Below are positions 20,300 to 30,341 of a stretch of 64,000 nt of DNA, piece by piece. Origin of the DNA: Ascoidea rubescens DSM 1968 (Eukaryota > Ascomycota > Saccharomycetes > Ascoideales > Ascoideaceae); contig NW_017962919.1 of assembly GCF_001661345.1 (NCBI RefSeq), forward strand, positions 372,001-436,000. The letters are read 5' to 3'. The number at the start of each line of letters is the position of its first letter. The stretch's first letter is position 1. The position numbers and the translations under genes are program-made. The notes under the pieces were generated by a model that was not told the DNA's origin, made no database searches, and was given only the letters and a program-made list of their open reading frames with translations.

Positions 20300-22462
20300 T
20301 TATCGTCTATGATTAGATTGACTAGATCTTCTTCTTCTTCTTCTGACCTTTAAAACATTTATAGTTTGTTGAAGTGTCTTTTCATCGATAATAGGTTTTT
20401 CTTTACTTTCATCTGATGATTTGTAATCTAAATTTATGCACAAACCACTATTACTTTTTCTTTTTTTTCGAACCTGAAGAATATTTATTTCAGGCATAGT
20501 TTGATCATAATTGTTTGAATCTGCTTCATTTAAGACCGAATCATTTGATGGAGTTGGTGAAGATTTAGAATTTGTTTGGTCTTCATCTACGCCAGTTGGA
20601 TTGGTAGATGGAGTTGATGAACGTTGGTAATTTATTTTTTGGTCTTCATTTACGGGTGGGATATAATTGGGTGAGTGTGATTGATCTAGGTTACCAATGA
20701 CTTTTTTGAAACCTGGTTCCAAGTTGTTTTTATTATCAACGTTTTTATTATAAATGTTTTCATTATGAATGTTTTTATTATTATATTTTGAATTGAAGTT
20801 ATTTAAAAAAATGTAATTTAAATTATTAAAGGCCTCAATTGAGCCGATTTCAGTTGAATAATCTTCACCAACTATATAGCCTTTTAAGAATTGGAAATAT
20901 TTTTTAGTTAGGAAGATTTCGTCGTTGAAAATGTTATTTAATTTTATATCATCTAATTTGAAATGAATGGAGTAATTGATATTATTGTATGATTTGGATA
21001 AAAAAATTTGTTTGTGACGAATTGGATCATTAACGTTTGAGTTGTTTATTTTGAAATAGTGAGAAGGGATTGATATAGTTGGGATGTTGAATTCGTCGAT
21101 TGAAAATTGGATATCATTTTTGACTTGAGTATCAATTTCAGTTTCAATTTTGGATTTGTTATCGTTTTTGGTGGTGATTTTATTATCATTTTTATAGGTG
21201 TTGGTGTTGGTGTTTTGAATTGAGGTTAAACCGATAAAGCCCACAATGAAACCAAATCTAAATTCTTGTCTAAAGGCCAATTCGTTCCAATATTGATACA
21301 AGTCAATATCGTTAATTCTTTTGTTTTCTAGTACTAAATGCTCTAAGAATCTGGCTTTAGGGTCATCGGGTAAAAGAGGGATATAGTATTTTGCTTTATA
21401 ATTTTTAAGATTCAAGTTTTTGCAGTTATTTAAAAATTTATTGTGATTGTGATTGTGACTATCATTATCATTATTGTTGATAATATTTGGATTGAAAATT
21501 GAGCCAATTTGAAAATCCAATTTGACATTGTTATTTATGTTTGGAATGTTGTTGGTTATATTGAATAGTAAGTCTTTTGGGATGAATTTTTTAATCATGT
21601 TTATATCTTCACCTGGGATATCGATGTTTAGATTCAAGGAAGCTGGGGAAAGTGGGAAGATTGGGTTTTTATAGAGGTTATAGATTAGATTAATCCACCA
21701 TTTGAATAGGTTAGAATGAGACAAGATGTGTTTTTTTTCGTTTTTAAAGGAGTTTGGGAAGAGGTAAGATTTTTCAGATCTGGTGAAGAGGATTAGTTTG
21801 TTGATGATTTTGAAGTTTGAGGTTGGTAAGAGGGAGTAGTAAGCTAGGGATTTGAATGCTATTCTGCCATGGTTGGAGGTTGTTGATGAATTGTTTTCGT
21901 CGATTAGTAGGTTTAGTTTTTGTTTTATGGATAGGGAATCGTTGTAGATTGAGTTGGAAGAAGATGGAAATTGGAATTTTGGAAGGTAGAAGTGGAGGTA
22001 GTTGTTGATGGAATCGTAGTTTAAGAAGTAGATTATGATTGCTTGGATTATTGGGTTTATTTTTATTTTATTTTTGTTGTAGCCATTGCTATCTACTTTT
22101 GAGATGTAAATGATTTTTTGAATTTTGTTGTTATTGTTATTGTTGGTTGTGGTTGTGGTTGTGGTTGTGGTTGTGGTTGTGGTGGATAGGGAGGAGATGT
22201 AGTTTTTATTTAGAATAATGTAGATGTATATTTCTATAGCAAAAAAGATTCTGTTTGAGTTGTTGTTATCTTTTGTTTTTGTGTTCTCTGAGAGAGTGAT
22301 TAGATTGTGAGATTTGATGGTTAATTGGTTTTGAGAAGTAGAATCGTTAGTTGTGAAAATGTTTGGGGATTCTTTTGGAAAGGATTTCAAGTGAAGAAGC
22401 AGGTAGGAGATATCTTTGGGAAGAGCGAATTGTAGGAGAGATTTAAGAGATAGTGGTTGCAT
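20300..22462 (-). CDS. RTT109: Histone H3 Lys56 acetyltransferase Rtt109
   Basis: A 720-residue protein matching fungal Rtt109, which with chaperones Asf1 or Vps75 acetylates newly made H3 at Lys56 (and Lys9/27) during S phase. Diagnostic segments are LFTRSEKSYLFPNSFKNEKK, the IPGED motif and PLLPDDPKARF, which contains the catalytic Asp pair and the autoacetylated Lys. The N-terminal region IFFAIEIYIYIILN matches the yeast protein's first strands. It is much longer than S. cerevisiae Rtt109 (436) because of inserts: poly-Thr then poly-Asn near residues 94-112, Asn-rich loops, and a long Ser/Asn/Asp tail. The C-terminus is strongly basic (VRRRRRRSSQSNHRR), similar in kind to the yeast basic tail used in nuclear import and Vps75 contact. 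The ATG at 22462 begins in register with the family. Confidence 0.93.
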   Translation of the reverse strand: MQPLSLKSLLQFALPKDISYLLLHLKSFPKESPNIFTTNDSTSQNQLTIKSHNLITLSENTKTKDNNNSNRIFFAIEIYIYIILNKNYISSLSTTTTTTTTTTTTTNNNNNNKIQKIIYISKVDSNGYNKNKIKINPIIQAIIIYFLNYDSINNYLHFYLPKFQFPSSSNSIYNDSLSIKQKLNLLIDENNSSTTSNHGRIAFKSLAYYSLLPTSNFKIINKLILFTRSEKSYLFPNSFKNEKKHILSHSNLFKWWINLIYNLYKNPIFPLSPASLNLNIDIPGEDINMIKKFIPKDLLFNITNNIPNINNNVKLDFQIGSIFNPNIINNNDNDSHNHNHNKFLNNCKNLNLKNYKAKYYIPLLPDDPKARFLEHLVLENKRINDIDLYQYWNELAFRQEFRFGFIVGFIGLTSIQNTNTNTYKNDNKITTKNDNKSKIETEIDTQVKNDIQFSIDEFNIPTISIPSHYFKINNSNVNDPIRHKQIFLSKSYNNINYSIHFKLDDIKLNNIFNDEIFLTKKYFQFLKGYIVGEDYSTEIGSIEAFNNLNYIFLNNFNSKYNNKNIHNENIYNKNVDNKNNLEPGFKKVIGNLDQSHSPNYIPPVNEDQKINYQRSSTPSTNPTGVDEDQTNSKSSPTPSNDSVLNEADSNNYDQTMPEINILQVRKKRKSNSGLCINLDYKSSDESKEKPIIDEKTLQQTINVLKVRRRRRRSSQSNHRR

Positions 22463-22657
22463 AGTGGCAGAGGGATGTATTGTGTGTGTGTGTGTGGTTT
22501 TTAATTCAATTCCTTTTTTTTACTTATAATATTTTACTTATTACATATTTGTTGATGGGGAGATTTCGTTTTGATAAATTTTAGGTTTGGCATGCATGAG
22601 AATATGCAGATATACGTATAAGATATGTGACCACGGTTGGGGGTTATTGATTTACAG

Positions 22658-22663
22658 CACGTG
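22658..22663. promoter_or_regulatory. CACGTG E-box upstream of RTT109
   Basis: CACGTG lies about 200 bases upstream of the RTT109 ATG, in the 265-base gap between it and the RRP46 stop. It could bind Cbf1 or another bHLH factor. Confidence 0.35.
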
Positions 22664-22727
22664 GGATGATTTAGATGGAGAGTATCTGTAGGTCCGTGAG
22701 GGAGAATCGAACGGGAGAAAGATGGGG

Positions 22728-23525
22728 TTATTTATTGTCGGTATATATGAATTTTTGCTTTATTATGGATTTATATAGGGAAGCAAAATGGAAGTTTAAA
22801 AGTAGAGATTTTTTGTAGCCGAAATTGAAGAGAATGTTGAAGAGGGTAGATTGGCTGAAACGGCCTAGACTCTCTGAATAGAGTATTATTATATCGTGAT
22901 CTGTGGTGCTGTTGTTGATTGTGTGAAGGTGGTTGTGATCGTAGCAAATCAAGTGGTTTGAGGAGTTGTTGTTGATGATGACCGAGTTAAAGGAGGAGGT
23001 TAGGGATATGTTTGCGTCCAATAAGGCTAGATATGCTGCGTTGATACAAGCCATTAGTTCTAATAAGTATGATGAGGATGAGGATGAGGATGGGGTATTA
23101 GGTGGGGAGTTCTTTTGGAATAGAGAATTTTCTGAGGGAGACACGAGAAACTGGAAGTTGATTACTAGCAATTGCTTGGGATACATTGATAGGTTGATTT
23201 TTCTGATAAGTAGTTTTCGCAAGTTGTTTTCGATTAGCTGGTTGTTGCTATTGTTGGTAGTTGAGAGAGAGGAATTGACGGAGATGTCAAGGGCTAGTTT
23301 ATCTGGCAATTCCAATTTCAAGGAGCTTTCAATGGGGCCATTGATGGAGCAGATTAGTTTTAGGTTGTCGCTGATGGTTAAAGAGGAAGAGCCGTCGCAG
23401 TGGGATATGATGGAGGTGTCGAACTTTAAGCCGTCGAACAAGGAGGAGGACAAGGCAGGAAGGGCATCTGGAGGCAAGTTGTGGATGTCCGGTATGGACA
23501 AGTCTTCCAAATCTAGGGTGGGCAT
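22728..23525 (-). CDS. RRP46: RNA exosome ring subunit Rrp46
   Basis: A 265-residue RNase PH-like subunit of the exosome core, which forms the hexameric ring through which RNA passes to Rrp44. The segment from about residue 42 (HCDGSSSLTISDNLKLICSI) to NGPIESS...ELPDKLALDISV aligns with the start of S. cerevisiae Rrp46. ELMACINAAYLALLDANISL matches its conserved helix region. The catalytic residues of bacterial RNase PH are not evident, as expected for the inert eukaryotic ring. It has about 27 extra N-terminal residues and a Ser run near 145, so it is somewhat longer than the 223-residue yeast protein. RTT109 lies downstream on the same strand, with a gap of 265 bases. Its upstream region is shared with DAL81 and contains a GC-rich island. 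Confidence 0.9.
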   Translation of the reverse strand: MPTLDLEDLSIPDIHNLPPDALPALSSSLFDGLKFDTSIISHCDGSSSLTISDNLKLICSINGPIESSLKLELPDKLALDISVNSSLSTTNNSNNQLIENNLRKLLIRKINLSMYPKQLLVINFQFLVSPSENSLFQKNSPPNTPSSSSSSSYLLELMACINAAYLALLDANISLTSSFNSVIINNNSSNHLICYDHNHLHTINNSTTDHDIIILYSESLGRFSQSTLFNILFNFGYKKSLLLNFHFASLYKSIIKQKFIYTDNK

Positions 23526-24347
23526 GGTGGAGATGGTGGTTGTGGTGGATGTGGTGGATGTGGTGCTCTGTGATCTACACCCAGTTTTAAAATTTTCCAG
23601 CTGGAAGCCCTAACAGAAGCCCTACACAACCACTCCAGTGGTACTCAGGGCTCTTCTGTGCGCACGCCTCAGAGCCGCATGCTGATGCGGGGATGCCGTG
23701 CGTGCCACGGCCCTGGAAACAAAGACAAGAGGCACAAGCAGCAGAAACAGCAGAAACAGCAGCAGCAGCGGCTGGTGGTGGACGGTTCTAGACGGATGCT
23801 GGGGCTGGTGCTGTGTGTGGCTCTGGCCTGGCTGGTGCTGGCTATTTCAGCTGCCTGCTCCGGAGAAAGAGCAAGACGAGCTCCCAAACGCTGCTTGAAG
23901 CCTGGAGCTTTTAAAACCCTTCAGCTTCTTTCGCTAATACAAAAGCGATTGCGTCGTTATCCCAAAAGGCTTCAGAAGCACAGGTATTTTTGGAAGCACA
24001 ACCATCTTTTCCACCATCTCTGCAGCTGGTTACAACCATCTTTATATCGTGCCCTCACTCTTTCTGTTGTAATCGCCATCACTATACTCTTTGTAACTGA
24101 TTGAATCACTTTTCCTCGCTAGCGTTCTAATCTTCTCTTTCTCTTTCTCTTTCTTTAATACCTTAAATTTTATTCAGACTTTATTCAGATTTTCTAAATA
24201 TTATGTTTTCAATTATTTTATTCATTTGATATAATATCCTATAATATAATATAATATAATATAATATAATATAATATACTATATATATATATATATATAT
24301 TCACTTATATATATATATCTTCACATTTTTGATACTGATATACTAAA
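23526..24347. other. Divergent promoter region RRP46-DAL81 with GC island
   Basis: About 23590-23910 is GC-rich with CAG/CTG-type repeats (AGCAGAAACAGCAGAAACAGC). Frames opened there (for example 23658-24104) have no recognisable product. From 24110 it becomes CT-rich, then AT-rich with a TATAA repeat before the DAL81 ATG. Confidence 0.55.
24239..24322. repeat. TATAA/TA microsatellite in the DAL81 promoter
   Basis: About nine tandem TATAA units run from 24239 to 24285 and pass into (TA)n runs ending about 25 bases before the DAL81 ATG. The tract probably includes the TATA element and could vary in length between strains. Confidence 0.8.
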
Positions 24348-27300
24348 ATGGACACTTTCACAAACTGGAATGACGACAATTTGGACAATAACAATAATCT
24401 CAATAATCTAAACAATATCAATAACTTGAACAACTTGAACAACTTGAACAACTTGAATAATGCCAACAATATAAATAACATCAACTCTAATAACAATATC
24501 AATATTAATAATGATCCTGATTTTAACTTCTTTCATCTACCTGAAGATCATCTTATTGATCCTTTAAATGACAATCTACTACTCAATACTCTGAACAATA
24601 ATCACAACAATCCCATTCTCAATCCTTTTCTCAATAATAACAATATCAATAGTCCTAATAATCAAAATAATAATAATCCTAACAATAACAATAACAATAA
24701 CAATAACAACATTAATGATAACATTAATCCCAACAATAACCCTAACAAATTAAACTACCCTCACCACATATCTCAATCAAAATCTCAACCCCAATCTCAA
24801 CCAATAAACCAGAACATTCAGAACATTCAAAACATAAAATTCCAAAACAAAATCCTATCAATCAACAACAAAAAACTCAACGATTTAGACATTCCATCTC
24901 CACCAATCATACAATCCCTAAACAGATCAAACACTTTCAACAACAACCAAAACATTAATCCCAATATCAATCCAAACATCCTCCCAAACAACAATCATAT
25001 AATGAACAATAACATACCCATCTCTCCTCCTCCTTCCGGCTCTCTATCCATAAACCAAAATAACCAAAATAACCAAAATAACCAAAATAACCAAATCAAT
25101 CAAATCAGCACAATCACTAAAAAAATAAGCGCCTCAAGACCTTGCGATCACTGTAGAAGAAGAAACGACCCTTGCACCCTCCTCAACGATGGAACTACTT
25201 GCTCCCACTGTGAATCAAAGAGCCTAAGGTGCACCTTCTCAGACATGAGCATCATCGTCAACAACAACCTCAACAACAACCTAAAAAGATCCATAATGGA
25301 CGACAACAGCGATCTATCCAAAAGACAAAAAATAATCTCCTCCATCAACGACTCTCTCAACAACAGTCCCAACAACGCCAAAAACATCAACAACAACATC
25401 TTCCCTTATCAGAGAAATCCACCCAATCACATCCAAGCTCCAAACAACAACCAATTCAATAACAAATTCAATTCAAACAGCCCTGTAAATCAAATGAACA
25501 TGAACATGAACATGAACTCAAACGCGAACATGAACTCAAACATGAACTCAAACATGAACTCAAACATGAACTACCCTCACAACTATCCTCACAACTACCA
25601 ATCCCAAAACTTTCATCAATCAAACCAAAATACTCCCTCTCAATCATCCTCCAATATCATCCCAAACTTGCAACAAAAACAAATACCCAACCTACAAAAC
25701 CAGAACCAAAATTCAATTTCAAACTCAAACTCAAATCTAAACTCTCCATTTCCCTTGACTCCAAACGCCCACCAAAACTTTCCAATCAACAACATAAACA
25801 ACAACAATCTACCTCATCATGTACACCTGCAATCATCAAACAACAACCAACCCTTCAATTCAAACTCAAGAAATCCTCCAACCAATCACATCAACCAAAT
25901 CAACTCAAATTACCCAAACTACATCAACTCAATGCCCCCCAACGGTCCAATGGCCTTTAATGGTTCAAATTCAATCAACAACAACAACAACAACAATAAT
26001 AATAGTAATAATAATAACAACTATAATAATAATAACAACTATAATAATAATAACAACTATAATGCCCCAAATAACTCAGCAAACAACTCCAATAACAATT
26101 TCCAATCGCTGCAAAAAAAATTATTGCAATTTCCTAGATCCTCTTTTTACATAGGCCCAACATCAATATTCGATATAAACCTTATAAACCACATGAAACT
26201 AGACTCAATGGATCAGGTCCAATTGACAAAATTCGTTTCTCTAAGAAAAGTATCAAGATCTCCAAACGTCCAATTTCTCTTAACCGACGACTTTAACTCC
26301 TCCTTGTACGAAAAATCCTCAAGAAACGTTGATGAAGTTGAACAGATAGTCCATCCATTTGGCCCAATCTTAATAGAATTGTACTTTAAAATAGTCCACC
26401 CTTACTTCCCAATCCTACACAAAAGAGTCTTTTTAGAAAAATATGAAAGAACTTATAGAGAATTCTCTGCTCCCTTATTAGCCGCTGTCTACTCCTTGGC
26501 CATACAATGGTGGGACTGTGATCAGAGATTGGTTTCAATACAAAATAAACCAAATGCAAATCTACTAATCTCAATTGCCATCAGAACATTCTCTGAAGTC
26601 ATTGAAAGACCAAAATTAAGCGTGGTTCAGGCAGGTTTGTTGCTTCTACAATGCAGATCTGATAATAACCAAAGAAACTGGATACTAAGCTCCCAAGTCG
26701 TAGCTTTGGCTGAAGAATTGGGCTTGGGCCTTGATTGTGCAAACTGGAAATTGCCAAAGTGGGAAAGAGGTTTGAGAAGAAGATTAGCTTGGGCGGTTTG
26801 GCTACAAGATAAATGGCTAGCTTTAATCGAAAGTAGACCTTCTCATATCATTATGGGCAACAATTGGCTTGTCAAAAAGATATCTGATGATGATTTCCCT
26901 GAAATATCACAAATCAAAAAAAATATACCATCTGCTCAATTGTCTCCAACAAATATTTCAAACAATCCACACAAAGACGAAAACTTGACAGACACTGACG
27001 TCGGAAAATTGCTATTTCAACACATTATATCTCTAAGTGAAATCATCTCAGAAATTCTTGATGCCTTTTATAAATTATCAGACATTGATACTGTACAACC
27101 AATAGAACAAGTTTTACTTCGTGCAAAGCCCCTACAATTGAAACTACGCGATTGGTACAGAGCACTACCAAAACCATTACAAATGTCTTCACTACAGCCT
27201 GGGAAACTATGCTCCAATGGCTCTTTACAATTGGCGTATTTTGCTGCAGAAATAACTCTTCATAGAAAAATTATAACATCATTGAATTCTGCAACACCTC

Positions 27301-28850
27301 CCGACTTGTCAAGAATTTGCAGAAATGCTGCAAAAACTCGTTTGCTTGCTGCCATAGATTTCGTTAGTGATTTGCAAAAACAACACATTCGTTCTTTTTG
27401 GTATTCTTCGACTTCGGCGAATTTTGTATTGATAGGAACATTTTCTGGCTTGCTCTTTGTTAATAGCAAAACTCCTGATGAAATTGATTTTTATCGAAAA
27501 CAAGTATTCAGGTACAGAAACATACTAAGAAATTGCTCAGAGAAAGGATTTCCTGCTGCCACGTCTGCCACACAAAAATTGGAAATGCTTTTAACTCATA
27601 TTCCTGGTTTGAGGTCCGAACAATATCCAACTCCTAATCCTAGCCAAACTTCAAATATAATGCCCCCATATTCAAATCCCACCCCCCCTCCTCCTCCTAA
27701 TATCAACAATAATATCAATAATCCCAACTTTCCAACGGCTGGAATGGTTTCTTTCAACAGTAATGCCCCATCACCAATGGGATTTCCACCAAATCACCAG
27801 GGAACTTCTGTACCTCCATCAGTACATCCTGCATCTTCACCAGCAACTTCTTTATCCGCTGATAATAACAATAATACACCTCATTTGAGGATGGCTGTAA
27901 CGAATAATTGGAATCACACAGGCACTGTTAATAGTCCTAATGCTGATAATAATATGATTAATACCACTCAGAACAACAACAGAATGAATCCCATGATGAG
28001 TCAGTCAATGGGGATGATGCCTGGAGATAATATGATATCCATGCCTCAACCACCACAACAGCAGAATGGAAATAAAACCAATCCTCCATCAAATTCTGAT
28101 ATGGTGACGGCCTTCAATGCTGATGATATCAATATGAGAATGGATATGAATACAAATATTATGAATAATATTAACATGGTTCCTAATAACAATAACAATA
28201 GAAACAGCAACAATAATAATTACAACAATAATTACAATAATATGAATAATAACATGAATAATAACATGAATAGTAACATGAACAATAACATGAATAACAT
28301 GGCCAATAATATGAATAATAACAGGAATAATAATATGAGTAATAATATGAATAATAAAGATTTTATCAATTCCAAGGATACGAATTCAAATAATTTGATG
28401 GATAACAATGAGATGGATATGAATAACATGAAAATGAACATGAATATGGGCTCTATAAACAGGAATATTAATTATATGAATCAGAACAATGAAATGAATA
28501 TAGGAAACATGAAAAACATGAATAACATGAATAACATGAATAGGAATACTATAAATATGAACAATATGAATAATATGAATAATATGAACATGAAAAATAT
28601 GAATAGCATGAATATGAATAATATGAATGTGAATAATATGAATAACCAGTCAATGAATATTAATACAGGACAGAACATGGGGCCAAACATGGGTCCTAGA
28701 AATATGAATAACAATATGATAAATAATTATATGCGTGGCACACCTCAGAACAACAATAACAACAATAACAACAATAACAACAATAACAATAACAGTAGTA
28801 GCAATACTAATACTAATAATTACAACAATAATAGTTCTAATAACAATAAC

Positions 28851-28903
<53 letters not shown>

Positions 28904-29690
28904 CCTTAGTAATAAGATGATGATGAACCCGAAAAGCGCGAATTCTGTGAGTAACATAACTCAAAATTCGAATTCTAATATTATGAATGGCAAAAATATT
29001 ATTTCAAATCAGGTTGCAAGTTCAAATTCAATGACAAATCCAAAATTCGGTTTAAGAGTACAACCGGATAATTTAAAAATTGAAAATGACAGTAATGATA
29101 GAAACATGAAGAAAACTGTTTCGGATAGTAATAAGAGAAATTCTACTAACATTAGTAGCAACAACGCGAAGAATATTATGGCAAAAGAAGAAAATAGCGG
29201 TAAAGACCTTTTGACGAATAAAATCAATATTAATAATGGTTATAACAATAATAACAATAATAACAATAATAATGGTATTAGTAATAATAATAATCACAAA
29301 GACATTAATCAAAGTATTAAAAAAACTGACAATAACAATAACAATAGCAATAATAACAATAATGAAAAGACTGATAGTGCTATCATAAATAATAATAGCA
29401 ACCTTCAGTTGTTGAAGGAAGATGTGGGTTCAAAGATAAATGGCAACATATCGGAAAAGAACCAAAATTCTCAAAAGCTCACTGAAGGAATCACTAAAGA
29501 AAACCAAGATGGAAAAGCAAATCCCTCTGCAACACAAAGTCTCGAAGATAATAAATTACAGCCAGATGACTCACAAAGTGTAATTAATCTATCGAGTATA
29601 GATAATGGGACCTCGACACTTGATATTCCAGATTCCGAAATTATCATAAAACTAAACAAAAGTCGCAAAAGAAAACCAGAAAACACCTAG
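24348..29690 (+). CDS. DAL81: Zn2Cys6 transcription factor Dal81 (Uga35), Asn-rich
   Basis: A 1780-residue nuclear activator of nitrogen-catabolic genes (GABA, urea/allantoin, amino-acid permeases in S. cerevisiae). The Zn2Cys6 cluster is at about residues 266-295 (C-x2-C-x6-C-x8-C-x2-C-x6-C). The fungal transcription-factor domain spans about 595-1090. It is clearly Dal81: SSFYIGPTSIFDINL, SLRKVSRSPNVQFLL, VALAEELGLGLDC, WKLPKWERGLRRRLAWAVWL. The rest is low-complexity: Asn-rich from the start, a Met/Asn region (about 1265-1460) built from ATGAATAAT-like units, and poly-Asn tracts near 1470-1520. It is almost twice the length of the S. cerevisiae protein (970). The first Cys loop reads RRRNDPC, less basic just before the third Cys than most clusters; the yeast Dal81 cluster is reported as partly dispensable. 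Confidence 0.95.
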
Positions 29691-30341
29691 CACCTTATCT
29701 CATTGGCTTCGATGTTTACATTTTAATTTTTTTCGGTTCAAGCAATATATTATAAAATTGTTAGTTTTCTTTGATCATGTATTTTTAACTTTTTCTGTGT
29801 TTTTTTTTTTGTGATATTAATAATTAATTAGATGTTAATAAATGTTTTACCGACATTTCTAGTACTGATTATCGTAACAAATAATTAGGAATCAAATGAT
29901 CTCAAGCCGGAATCCGGACTTTGTGACTCTTGGAATTGAGTTTGAATTCTAAATGTGAAGTTTGAGTGGTTTAAATAAAAAATTGGGCGAATTGTTTCAA
30001 AACAAGTTTCCAGAAGAAAAATCTCATTTCAAACAGGAAATAGCCGAGATGTTTACAAATTACATGCATACGAAAAGCCGAATATTGAATTTCAATACGT
30101 ATAACGAAGAATCATAATTACGTCGTTTTGAGTTTTCAAAAACAATCTGCTTCGAATTATCGTCGGCGGTTTCCGTATTTGTTTATAGCACTTCCGGGTA
30201 GTATAGGTCGGTTTTATGTCGGAACTCCATCTCTCGCTCTGCTGAAAAGTTCCTTGAAACTGAACTTAAAATGGTAACAGGTTGATAAAATCTATAATCA
30301 ATTGTCAAGAATCTTCAGATCCAAGATTTCTGAGTTTGGAT
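29691..30341. other. Intergenic region DAL81-SRS2
   Basis: It holds the DAL81 3' end and the SRS2 promoter. A short upstream ORF (ATG at 30271, four codons then TGA) lies about 55 bases before the SRS2 start. No TATA box is obvious. Otherwise nothing is seen. Confidence 0.5.

Noticed and set aside
23658-24104. 148-codon frame in the GC island upstream of DAL81
   Set aside because: Several frames on both strands are open here because GC-rich DNA lacks stops. The product (Gln/Lys/Trp-rich) resembles nothing and lies in a divergent promoter.
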